A DNA stretch of 24,219 bases from contig DASXMU010000205.1 in the NCBI GenBank assembly GCA_036495485.1, positions 1-24,219 of the forward strand. Direction: 5' to 3'. Positions 14,611 to 21,361 of this stretch are shown piece after piece. The position numbers were made by a program, and so were the translations under genes. Each line of letters starts with the position of its first letter. Within the stretch, counting starts at the first letter, position 1. This DNA comes from PALSA-505 sp036495485. GTDB taxonomy: Bacteria; Actinomycetota; Actinomycetes; Streptosporangiales; Streptosporangiaceae. The notes under the pieces are model-generated. The model searched no databases, was not told the DNA's origin, and saw nothing but the letters and a program-made list of their open reading frames with translations.

Positions 14611-15735
14611 TTAGCCGCCGAGGCGGATGGGCATCAGGAGGTAGCGGTAGTCCGGGGCCTGGTCGCCGTCCGGCTTGCCGGTGATGACGGCCGGCTTGGC
14701 GGGGGCGGTGAACGAGATCCGGACGGTGTCGGAGTCGATCGCGGTCAGGCCGTCGAGCAGGTACGTGGGGTTGAAGGCGATCTGGATGTCGTCGCCCTCG
14801 AAGCTTGCCTCCAGCGTCTCCGTCGCCTGCGCCTCGTCGCCGGTGCCGGCTTCGAGCAGCAGCTGGCCGCCGGTGAAGGACAGCCGCACCGGGGTGTTGC
14901 GCTCGGCCACCAGCGCGACCCGCTTGACCGAGTCGGCCAGCGGCCCGGCGGGCAGCTCGGCGGTGGCGTTCACCTGGTCGGGAAGCAGCGCCTGGTAGCG
15001 GGGGAACTCGCCGCCGAGCAGCCGGGTCGTGGTCAGCCTGCCGCCACCGGTGAACCCGATCATCCCGTCGCCGTTCTCCCCGGGCAGGGCGAGCGCGATC
15101 GAGACCTCCGCACCCGCGGTCAGCGCGCGGGCGGTTTCGGACAGCGCCTTGCCCGGCACCAGCACGGCCGCCTCCAGGTCCGGGCGGGTCGGCTTCCAGC
15201 GCAGCTCGCGCACGGCGAGCCGGTACCGGTCGGTGGCGATCAGCGTGAGCTTGTCGGCCTCGATCTCCGCCCTGACGCCGGTCAGCGCGGGCAGCGTGTC
15301 ATCCCGGCCCGCGGCCGTGGCCACCTGCGCCACGGCGGCCGCGAACACGTCGCTTTCCACCGTTCCTACCGATGGCGGCATCTCGGGCAGCGCCGGGTAG
15401 TCCTCGGAAGGCAGCATGAGCAGCGAGAACTGCGCGCTGCCACAGACGACCATCACCCGCGAGCCGTCGGTGTGCACCTCGACCTGCCGCGGCGGCAGGC
15501 TCCGGGTGATCTCGGCGAGCAGCTTGCCGGAAACGAGCACCTCGCCTTCCTCGGCGACCGTGACGGGAAGCGAAGCCTGGGCGGAGACGTCGTAGTCGAA
15601 GCTGGAGAGCGTGAGCTCCTCGCGCGCCTGCAGCCGCATCCCGGCCAGTACCGGCAGAGCCGGGCGGGCTGGAAGCGCCCGTGCTGTCCACGCCACGGCC
15701 TCGGCCAGCACGTCGCGCTCTACCTGGAATCTCAC
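14611..15735 (-). CDS. dnaN: DNA polymerase III beta sliding clamp
   Basis: DnaN (374 residues) forms the ring-shaped dimer that holds DNA polymerase III on DNA. The protein starts at GTG 15735, six bases after AGGAGG, with RFQVERDVLAEAVAWTARAL. Three repeated clamp domains follow (about 1-120, 130-250, 255-374). Recognisable motifs are PVLAGMRLQA, FDYDVSAQ, LLAEITRSLP, TDRYRLAVRELRW, VLVPGKALSETA, LLGGEFPRYQALLP, AFNPTYLLDGL and the C-terminal YRYLLMPIRLGG, which is the classic clamp ending MPIRL. A longer open frame upstream is rejected because the ribosome site and family alignment both mark this start. It lies next to the origin, downstream of dnaA on the same strand. Confidence 0.98.
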   Translation of the reverse strand: MRFQVERDVLAEAVAWTARALPARPALPVLAGMRLQAREELTLSSFDYDVSAQASLPVTVAEEGEVLVSGKLLAEITRSLPPRQVEVHTDGSRVMVVCGSAQFSLLMLPSEDYPALPEMPPSVGTVESDVFAAAVAQVATAAGRDDTLPALTGVRAEIEADKLTLIATDRYRLAVRELRWKPTRPDLEAAVLVPGKALSETARALTAGAEVSIALALPGENGDGMIGFTGGGRLTTTRLLGGEFPRYQALLPDQVNATAELPAGPLADSVKRVALVAERNTPVRLSFTGGQLLLEAGTGDEAQATETLEASFEGDDIQIAFNPTYLLDGLTAIDSDTVRISFTAPAKPAVITGKPDGDQAPDYRYLLMPIRLGG

Positions 15736-16201
15736 CGCAATCCTCCTGCTGCCTGAAGCATGTGAGTAGTGATCTTTGGAGTGGGGTACGCCGGTGGCGG
15801 CGAACCAATGATGCCAGCCAGGCACCTGACGGTCAGATGAGCGCCACCCACTGTTGGTTGTGAAGTTGTTCGAGAAAGAAGAACACGTAGTCGCAGTAGG
15901 CACGGTGGATCGTGGGGACAACTATCGTTTCCCCAGGTTAGAACGCTAATCCACGTCCACAGGGGATGTGCGGAGCGAGCCGGCAGGCATTGGCGAGCTG
16001 TGCACAGCGGCGTCCTCGCAGGCGATTGTTCTCTCGTTCTCCCCTGGTCTTGCCTGGTTGTCCGCTGGTTGCCCCTAGCTTTTCCCCAGACTTTTCCACA
16101 GGCTGTGTGCTCTGAATGTGGTCCGCGAAGTGATTTACCGTGGTTAGCGGGGCCGTCATCTGCTTGTTCCCGGCCGTTCATCCCACTCGTGCCCGCACCG
16201 C
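15736..16201. other. Putative oriC region between dnaA and dnaN
   Basis: This gene-free gap of 466 bases is where actinobacterial chromosomal origins lie. DnaA-box-like 9-mers (against TTRTCCACA) are few. The best are TTTTCCACA at 16092-16100 and, reversed, TTGTCCCCA at 15913-15921. Weaker ones are ACGTCCACA at 15953-15961, TAATCCACG at 15947-15955, TTGTCCGCT at 16058-16066, TTTTCCCCA at 16080-16088 and the palindrome CTGTGCACAG at 15998-16007. Relatively A+T-rich stretches lie near 15855-15890, 15921-15950 and 16125-16145. No perfect box is seen, so origin activity is inferred from position. Confidence 0.75.
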
Positions 16202-17728
16202 TCATCCAGACCTGGCCTGCTGCTTGATCCGGTTGGTCAGCTCAGTGACCTGGTTGTAGATGGACCTGCGCTCCGCCATCAGGGACCGGATCTTGCGGTC
16301 GGCGTACATAACCGTCGTGTGGTCGCGGCCGCCGAACTGCTGCCCGATCTTTGGCAGCGATAGATCCGTGAGTTCCCGGCACAGGTACATGGCGATCTGC
16401 CGGGCGGTGGCCAGAACCCGGGACCTGGATGTGCCACACAGATCCTCTATGGACAGACCGAAATAAGAGGCGGTCTGGCCCATAATTGTCGCCGCCGTGA
16501 TCTGCGGGCCCTGCGACTCGGGTATCAGATCTTTCAGCACGATCTCGGCCAGCTGCAGGTCCACGGATTGCCGGTTCAGGCTGGCAAACGCGGTCACCCG
16601 GATGAGCGCGCCTTCGAGTTCACGGATGTTGGTGGAGATCCGGCTGGCGATGTACTCCAGCACCTCGGGTGGCGCGTTGAGCCCCTCCTGGACCGCCTTC
16701 TTGCGCAGGATGGCGATGCGGGTCTCCAGCTCCGGCGGCTGCACATCGGTCAGCAGGCCCCACTCGAACCGGCTGCGCAGCCGGTCCTCCAGCGTGACCA
16801 GGCGCTTGGGGGCGCGGTCGCTGGAGATCACGATCTGCTTGCTGGCGTTGTGCAGGGTGTTGAAGGTGTGGAAGAACTCCTCCTGGGTTCCTTCCTTGTT
16901 CTCCAGGAACTGGATGTCGTCCACCAGCAGCACGTCGACGTCGCGGTAGCGGCGCCGGAAGCCGTCCTGCTTGCCGTCCCTGATCATGTTGATGAAGTCG
17001 TTGGTGAACTCTTCCGAGCTCACGTACCGGACCTTGACACCCTGGTAGAAGCTCTGCGCGTAGTGGCCGATGGCGTGCAGCAGGTGGGTCTTGCCCAGCC
17101 CCGAGTCGCCGTAGACGAACAGCGGGTTGTACGCCTTGGCCGGCGCCTCGGCCACCGCGACGGCCGCCGCGTGGGCGAACCGGTTGCTCGACCCGATGAC
17201 GAACGTCTCGAACGTGTACTTGGGGTTGAGCCTGGCCGCCGCCGGGCGGGGGACCTGGTGGCCGGAGCCACCGCTACCCGGGCGGAGCGGTTTGGCGTGG
17301 CCGTTGGCGATCGCGTCACCGTTCGCCCCGGCCATGCCGTGGTCGGGCCTGTCCAGGCCGGGCTGGCTGGCCTGCGGCGGCATGAAGGGCTGGCCCGGGT
17401 CGGCCGATACCGGCTGGCCGGCGCCGTTGTCGTGCGGTGAGTCCGTCATCGGCGAAGCTGAGCCCAGGTCGGTGGACGGGTCCACCGTGACCGCCAGCTG
17501 GATGCTGCGGCCCAGCTCCCTGGACAGCGCATGCGTGATCAGCGTGCGCAGCCGGGTCTCCAGCTGCTCCTTCACGAACTCGTTGGGGGTGGCGATCAGC
17601 GCCGTGTTCTCGACCAGGCCGAGCGGCCTGGTCAGCTTGAGCCAGGCCCGCTGGTGGGCCTCGATCTGCATGCCGTTCAGGTCATCAAGTGCGCGGGCCC
17701 ATACCTCCGCGAGGTCTGTTTCACTCAT
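16202..17728 (-). CDS. dnaA: Chromosomal replication initiator DnaA
   Basis: DnaA (508 residues from ATG 17728) binds DnaA boxes and opens oriC when ATP-bound. Domain I (about 1-82) starts SETDLAEVWARALDDLNG. Domain II (about 83-168) is a Gly/Pro/Asp-rich linker. The AAA+ domain III has NPKYTFETFVIGSSNRFAHA, Walker A GDSGLGKT (207-214), Walker B LLVDDI (267-272), sensor 1 ISSDRAPKRL and sensor 2 ISTNIRELEGAL. Domain IV carries the helix-turn-helix and DnaA signature (about 442-475) ending FGGRDHTTVMYA. A frame extending eight residues upstream is rejected because GGTGGAG lies five bases before ATG 17728. Probable DnaA boxes upstream at 17768-17787 suggest autoregulation. Confidence 0.98.
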   Translation of the reverse strand: MSETDLAEVWARALDDLNGMQIEAHQRAWLKLTRPLGLVENTALIATPNEFVKEQLETRLRTLITHALSRELGRSIQLAVTVDPSTDLGSASPMTDSPHDNGAGQPVSADPGQPFMPPQASQPGLDRPDHGMAGANGDAIANGHAKPLRPGSGGSGHQVPRPAAARLNPKYTFETFVIGSSNRFAHAAAVAVAEAPAKAYNPLFVYGDSGLGKTHLLHAIGHYAQSFYQGVKVRYVSSEEFTNDFINMIRDGKQDGFRRRYRDVDVLLVDDIQFLENKEGTQEEFFHTFNTLHNASKQIVISSDRAPKRLVTLEDRLRSRFEWGLLTDVQPPELETRIAILRKKAVQEGLNAPPEVLEYIASRISTNIRELEGALIRVTAFASLNRQSVDLQLAEIVLKDLIPESQGPQITAATIMGQTASYFGLSIEDLCGTSRSRVLATARQIAMYLCRELTDLSLPKIGQQFGGRDHTTVMYADRKIRSLMAERRSIYNQVTELTNRIKQQARSG

Positions 17729-17767
17729 AAAATCTCCACCTCGCGCCCCCACTGGTCTTCCAGAGGT

Positions 17768-17787
17768 CTATCCACAGGTTGTGCACG
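17768..17787. promoter_or_regulatory. DnaA boxes in the dnaA upstream region
   Basis: CTATCCACA at 17768-17776 matches TTATCCACA at eight of nine positions. TTGTGCACG at 17779-17787 matches TTGTCCACA at seven. A third, TTCTCCACA (eight of nine), lies at 17875-17883. They lie 40-155 bases upstream of the dnaA start, where they could mediate autorepression or act as part of a split origin. The rest of the 445-base gap between dnaA and rpmH holds the rpmH promoter and two small leader hairpins. Confidence 0.6.
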
Positions 17788-18004
17788 CCGATCCTGACAT
17801 AGACGCCGGTCACTCTGAGTAGTTCCGTGAGCCCACTTGAGCCTCACGCGTCAGCGCCCCGAGACCGGATTCGGTTCTCCACAGCCTAGGCTCCTCGTCG
17901 AGGGCGCGTTCGGCAAATGGCTGTGTTGTCGTAACCTCCGGGAGAAGTCCCAGCAAGGGCGTACCGTACGGGTTTGGCGCGCTGACCTGGCTGGCTAGCC
18001 CGGT

Positions 18005-18034
18005 TTGACCAGTGTGGAGGGTGACACCTAGGCT
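18005..18034 (+). promoter_or_regulatory. rpmH promoter
   Basis: TTGACC (18005-18010) and TAGGCT (18029-18034) are separated by 18 bases. This is a near-consensus housekeeping promoter for actinomycetes (TTGACN, TAGRNT). It would start transcription about 130 bases upstream of rpmH. The long leader contains two small hairpins, CGTGCC/GGCACG at 18099-18113 and GCGCC/GGCGC at 18126-18138, both with 3-nt loops. It probably drives rpmH, rnpA and the following genes. Confidence 0.75.
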
Positions 18035-18173
18035 GGTCGACTGGCCACCGGGGCAACGCAGTGCTAATGCGGTTGCCCGGGCGGTGCGGCGTGATCGTCG
18101 TGCCGGAGGCACGCCATCAGGTACCGCGCCGCAGGCGCGCGCCAGAAGCCAAGCACCGCATGTGGAGCCTTCA

Positions 18174-18311
18174 GTGAGCAAGCGTACGTTCCAGCCAAAC
18201 AACCGCCGGCGTGCCAAGACGCACGGCTTCCGCCTGCGCATGCGCACCCGGGCCGGCCGCGCCGTGCTCGCCGCCCGCCGCCGCAAGGGCCGCGAGCGGC
18301 TCAGCGCCTGA
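18174..18311 (+). CDS. rpmH: 50S ribosomal protein L34
   Basis: This 45-residue, strongly basic protein reads SKRTFQPNNRRRAKTHGFR and continues RMRTRAGRAVLAARRRKGR, the near-invariant L34 sequence at the usual length. The start is GTG 18174, six bases after GGAG. A longer open frame from 18012 passes through the promoter and leader and is rejected. L34 is a late-binding structural protein of the large subunit. It is the first gene of the rpmH-rnpA cluster. Confidence 0.97.
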   Translation: MSKRTFQPNNRRRAKTHGFRLRMRTRAGRAVLAARRRKGRERLSA

Positions 18312-18364
18312 CCGAGCCGTACCCAGCGGCCGGCCTGGCAGGCCAGAGCGCGGGTTTACAGGCG

Positions 18365-18724
18365 ATGCTCCCAGTCGAGGCACGGATGCGGCGGCGCGCG
18401 GACTTCACCGAGGCCGTGCGCCAGGGCAGCAGATCCGGGCGCCGCACGGTCACCGGGCACCTGCTCGTCCGTGACTGCCCGGACGAGCAGGCCCGGGTCG
18501 GGTTCGTGGTCAGCCGGGCGGTCGGCAACGCGGTGGTGCGGAACAAGGTGCGCCGCCGCCTCAGACACCTGGCCCGTGGTTATCTGGACTCGCTGCCTGG
18601 AGGTAGCCTGCTAGTTGTCCGCGCCAACCCCCCGGCCGCGGTCGCACGCCAGGCGGATCTTGCCGCCGAGTTCGACCTGGTCCTCGGCACCCTGCTACGG
18701 CGGCAGATGAAGGCATTGAACTAA
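18365..18724 (+). CDS. rnpA: Ribonuclease P protein component
   Basis: This 119-residue basic protein starts MLPVEARMRRRADFTEAVRQG, the usual RnpA N-terminus. It contains the RNR motif region VGFVVSRAVGNAVVRNKVRRRLRHLAR, including the conserved NKVRRRLRH helix that contacts RNase P RNA, and ends near the usual family length. It assists the RNA subunit in removing 5' leaders from pre-tRNA. It lies 53 bases after rpmH and its TAA is immediately followed by the ATG of the yidD frame. Confidence 0.96.
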   Translation: MLPVEARMRRRADFTEAVRQGSRSGRRTVTGHLLVRDCPDEQARVGFVVSRAVGNAVVRNKVRRRLRHLARGYLDSLPGGSLLVVRANPPAAVARQADLAAEFDLVLGTLLRRQMKALN

Positions 18725-19135
18725 ATGGCGCGCGAGGCAATGGACGAGGCAGCCAACGGTGCTCATCGGCCGGTGGCCGGTTTCGCCGTGGCCTGCGGTG
18801 TTTCCCCAGGGGGGCGGCCCCCTGGAACCCCCGATGCCGGGCTCTGCCCGGCGGATGGGCGGGCGAAGCGGCCGTCGCCCGGAGCGTGGCTGCTGGTGCG
18901 CCTGGTCGGGGGATACCGGCGGGTGGTGAGCCCGCTGCTGGTGCCACGGTGCAGGTTCGCGCCGTCGTGCAGTGCCTATGCGCTCGAAGCACTCGAGGTG
19001 CACGGTGCGCTGCGTGGGAGCTGGCTCGCGGTCCGCAGGATCGGCCGGTGCCATCCGTTCAACCCGGGTGGGTATGACCCGGTGCCGCCAGGCCGTCGCG
19101 GGCGGCCCGTGTCGGTGAGAGCGCAAGGGAGCTAG
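18725..19135 (+). CDS. yidD: Membrane protein insertion efficiency factor YidD with extended N-terminus
   Basis: The conserved YidD domain occupies about residues 52-125: LLVRLVGGYRRVVSPLL, CRFAPSCSAYALEALEVHGALRGSWLAVRRIGRCHPF and NPGGYDPVP (adjacent parts, shown separately), with its Cys pattern. YidD is a small amphipathic membrane-associated protein that aids YidC-dependent insertion. The frame opens at ATG 18725, directly after the rnpA stop, with GAAGG 11 bases upstream. Its first 50 or so residues do not resemble YidD and are encoded largely by a palindromic repeat element (18752-18852). Either the element is translated as an N-terminal extension, or translation really starts inside, for example at GTG 18894 just before RLVGGYRR. 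The stop is three bases before yidC. Confidence 0.85.
   Translation: MAREAMDEAANGAHRPVAGFAVACGVSPGGRPPGTPDAGLCPADGRAKRPSPGAWLLVRLVGGYRRVVSPLLVPRCRFAPSCSAYALEALEVHGALRGSWLAVRRIGRCHPFNPGGYDPVPPGRRGRPVSVRAQGS
18752..18852 (-). repeat. Dispersed palindromic element, copy 3, overlapping the yidD 5' end
   Basis: Read on the minus strand the parts are: an outer hairpin GCCGGGC/GCCCGGC (18852-18836); ATCGGGGGTTCC; the 8-bp hairpin CCAGGGGG/CCCCCTGG (18825-18806); GGAAACACC; GGCGAAACCGGCC; the second hairpin core CGGCC/GGCCG (18779-18767); tail GATGAGCACCGTTGGC. Order and spacing match copies 1 and 2. It lies at the rnpA-yidD junction, antisense to both genes, and has no stop codon in the yidD frame. 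Confidence 0.8.
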
Positions 19136-19138
19136 CTG

Positions 19139-20386
19139 GTGAGCATCCTCAACCCGCTGTACGAGGCGGTCGCGTGGCTGATCATGCGGATCCACGCGGT
19201 GCTTTCCTGGATGGGCCTGGGTCCATCCAGCGGTTTGACGTGGGTGCTGACGATCGTCGTTCTCGTCGTCCTGCTGCGGCTGGCGCTGCTCCCGCTGTTC
19301 GTCAAGCAGATGCACTCGCAGCGCAAGATGCTCGCGCTCGCCCCGCAGATGCAGGAGCTGCGCAAGCGGTATAAGAACGACAAGCAGAAGCTCAACGAAG
19401 AGATGATGAAGATGTACCGGGAGAACGGGGCCAACCCGCTCTCCGGCTGCCTTCCGCTCGTCGCCCAGCTTCCGGTGTGGTTCGCACTGCTGAACGTGCT
19501 GCGCGCGATGACCGAGAACAAGGCCCTCTACGGGATGACCACGACGGTCGTTCACGAGGCGCTGAAGGCCAAGATCTTCGGTGTCACGATCGCCACCAAG
19601 TTCCTGTTCCAGAGCAGCTCCGGCTCGGACAAGGTCGTCATCGGCATCACCGTGGTGCTCAGCGCCGTCACGACCTTCCTCACGGTCCGGCAGAGCATGA
19701 AGCGCGGCATGATGCAGACGCCGACGGTGGATGACACCAACCCGATGGCGAACGCGCAGAAGTACATGGCCTACATCGCGCCGCTGTTCGCGCTGAGCGG
19801 TCTGTACTGGCAGTACGGGCTCGTCGTCTACTGGCTCGCGTCGAACGTCTGGACCCTCGGCCAGCAGTACTTCCTGTTCAAGAAGATCCCGCCGCTGAAC
19901 GCGGTCGCGGCCGACGCCTCCGCCACGGTCCGGGTCGGCGGAAGCTCGGCTGCGGCGGTGGCTCCCTCGCGGCCCAGGGGCGCCATCGGCCAGGCCGCTG
20001 CGGCCAGGCGGGCCGCCGCCACCACTAAGCCAGCCGCCAGGCAGACCGTCACCACGGCGAAGCAATCAGCGGGCACCGCCAAGCGGCCCGCTGGCCCGGT
20101 CAAGCAGACAGCTGGCCCGGTCAAGCAGCCCGCTGGCACCGCGAAGCGGCCCGCTGGCACCGCGAAGGCGGCCGGGTCGGCGAAGAAGCCGTCGCCCGCC
20201 AAGACCGACGCGGCCTCGCTGGGCATACCGCCACCGATCGCGAACGGAAGCGGTGGCGGCCTGCTGCGCAGGCTCGGCCGGGGACGTCCCGAGCCTGAGC
20301 CTGAGCCCGAGGCGGGCCCTGAGGTTACCGTCGTCAGGCAGCAGCGGGCGAAGCAGTCCCGGAGCAAGCGCACGGGTAAGCGGTGA
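19139..20386 (+). CDS. yidC: Membrane protein insertase YidC/Oxa1
   Basis: This 415-residue insertase starts at GTG 19139, seven bases after AAGGGAG and three after the yidD stop. The Oxa1-type core (about 30-250) has a first helix TWVLTIVVLVVLLRLALLPLF with the conserved groove Arg47. A cytoplasmic helical hairpin with KMLALAPQMQELRKRYKNDK follows, then NPLSGCLPLVAQLPVWFALLNVL and further helices near 165-185, 210-225 and 228-247. The C-terminal 165 residues are disordered and basic, with tandem PAGTAKR/PAGPVKQ heptads (310-350) and a final KQSRSKRTGKR. Such basic tails bind ribosomes in other YidC/Oxa1 proteins. It inserts membrane proteins alone or with SecYEG and is helped by YidD. Confidence 0.97.
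   Translation: MSILNPLYEAVAWLIMRIHAVLSWMGLGPSSGLTWVLTIVVLVVLLRLALLPLFVKQMHSQRKMLALAPQMQELRKRYKNDKQKLNEEMMKMYRENGANPLSGCLPLVAQLPVWFALLNVLRAMTENKALYGMTTTVVHEALKAKIFGVTIATKFLFQSSSGSDKVVIGITVVLSAVTTFLTVRQSMKRGMMQTPTVDDTNPMANAQKYMAYIAPLFALSGLYWQYGLVVYWLASNVWTLGQQYFLFKKIPPLNAVAADASATVRVGGSSAAAVAPSRPRGAIGQAAAARRAAATTKPAARQTVTTAKQSAGTAKRPAGPVKQTAGPVKQPAGTAKRPAGTAKAAGSAKKPSPAKTDAASLGIPPPIANGSGGGLLRRLGRGRPEPEPEPEAGPEVTVVRQQRAKQSRSKRTGKR
20066..20188 (+). repeat. 21-bp tandem repeats in the yidC 3' end
   Basis: About five units of 21 bp encode PAGTAKR or PAGPVKQ heptads (residues 310-344), followed by degenerate Ala/Gly/Lys units. The units differ by few bases, so the array is likely to change length between strains without breaking the frame. 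Confidence 0.75.
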
Positions 20387-20432
20387 GCGATGCACCCACG
20401 GGCGGCTTAGGCCTCGCGCGGCGCTCAGCCGG

Positions 20433-20513
20433 CCCGGTACTGTGCCAGCCGGGTACTGTGCCAGCCGGGTACTGTGCCAGCCGGGTAGCCGTGCTGGCCG
20501 GGCACTGCTGCCG
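20433..20513 (+). repeat. 16-bp tandem repeat in the yidC-jag gap
   Basis: Units of CCGGGTACTGTGCCAG occur at 20433-20448 (one mismatch), 20449-20464 and 20465-20480. Two degenerate units at 20481-20497 and 20498-20513 follow. The array lies in the 217-base gap between yidC and jag, about 90 bases before the jag start. The period is not a multiple of three, which argues that it is not translated. Nothing else recognisable is seen in this gap. Confidence 0.8.
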
Positions 20514-20603
20514 CCGGGAGAGTACCGTCCTGGTCGGCGCCGGTGGGCTGCTGCCGTGGGTGACGTTCTTGGATATTGCGCGGAGTGGAACGGAGAGCTT
20601 GTC

Positions 20604-21263
20604 ATGAGTCATGCGGAGAGCGCCGAGACGGGCACGCCAGGCGAACAGCAGCCCGCTTCGGCGGTCACCGAGGTTCCCGGAGACGAGGAGTTCGATGTCG
20701 GCGACCTGGCCGGCGACGACTCTGAGATGCCAGGGGACGAGGCAGACCCCGACGGTGCGCCCTGGTCCGACGATGTCAAGGAGGACCAAGAGGAGCCCCC
20801 GGTCACGGTGGCCGATCTCGAGCAGGAAGGCGAGATAGCCGCCGACTACGTGGAGGCGCTCCTGGATATCGCCGACCTCGACGGCGACATCGATATGGAC
20901 GTGGAGGGCGACCGCGCCCTGGTATCGGTCGTCGGCGGCACGCTGGACGAACTGGTCGGGGACAACGGTGAGGTCCTCGATGCTCTCCAGGAGCTGACCA
21001 GGCTGGCGGTGCAGCGGCAGACCGGCCTGCGGACCAGGATGATGCTGGACGTCGGCGGTTACCGGGCGGACCGCCGCATGGAGCTGACCGCGGTCGGCCA
21101 GGACGTCGCGGACGAGGTCAAGAAGAGCGGGATTCCCAAGCGGCTGACCGCCATGACCGCCTTCGAGCGCAAGATCGTGCACGACGCGGTCGCCGCGGCC
21201 GGGTTGCGCAGCGAGTCCGAGGGTGAGGACCCTGATCGCTGCGTGGTGGTCTACCCCGCGTGA
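20604..21263 (+). CDS. jag: Jag/KhpB-like R3H and KH domain RNA-binding protein
   Basis: This 219-residue protein starts at ATG 20604, after GGAGA seven bases upstream. The open frame extends upstream through the 16-bp repeats but lacks support there. The first 65 or so residues are very acidic and disordered. The Jag KH-type domain follows (about 70-145), including DYVEALLDIADLDGDIDMDV, GDNGEVLDALQELTRLAV and the strand RMMLDVGGYR. The R3H domain is at the C-terminus (about 155-219), with the Arg-x3-His core in FERKIVHDAV and the ending DRCVVVYPA. Jag/KhpB binds RNA and affects cell division or elongation in other Gram-positives; in actinobacteria the role is less clear. It lies between yidC and rsmG as usual. 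Confidence 0.95.
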   Translation: MSHAESAETGTPGEQQPASAVTEVPGDEEFDVGDLAGDDSEMPGDEADPDGAPWSDDVKEDQEEPPVTVADLEQEGEIAADYVEALLDIADLDGDIDMDVEGDRALVSVVGGTLDELVGDNGEVLDALQELTRLAVQRQTGLRTRMMLDVGGYRADRRMELTAVGQDVADEVKKSGIPKRLTAMTAFERKIVHDAVAAAGLRSESEGEDPDRCVVVYPA

Positions 21264-21291
21264 GCGGCCGGCACGGAGCCGGCGGCCGCCC

Positions 21292-21345
21292 CGGTGTCAC
21301 AGGGCGGCCCGGTGTCACGGGGAGGCCCGGTGTCACGGGGAGGCC
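21292..21345 (+). repeat. 18-bp tandem repeat in the rsmG leader
   Basis: Three head-to-tail units of CGGTGTCACGGGGAGGCC lie at 21292-21309 (two substitutions), 21310-21327 and 21328-21345. They lie between the jag stop and the preferred rsmG start. If translation began at the overlapping GTG 21260 they would encode three GRPGVT hexapeptides. Confidence 0.85.
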
Positions 21346-21361
21346 CGGGGCGCTCCCTGCG

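Noticed and set aside
13079..14614. A 511-codon plus-strand open frame opposite recF
   Set aside because: It is antisense to recF, has shadow-type composition, and is contradicted by the well-conserved RecF motifs.
18695..20065. A 456-codon minus-strand open frame opposite yidD and yidC
   Set aside because: It is antisense to conserved yidD and yidC, has Arg/His/Asp-rich shadow composition, and no ribosome site or domain.
20433..20513. CRISPR array
   Set aside because: The 16-bp units are contiguous with no spacers, and no cas genes are present.
20253..20603. Longer jag start upstream of ATG 20604
   Set aside because: The extension overlaps the end of yidC and translates the 16-bp repeats. 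ATG 20604 has a good ribosome site and matches the family's acidic N-terminus.
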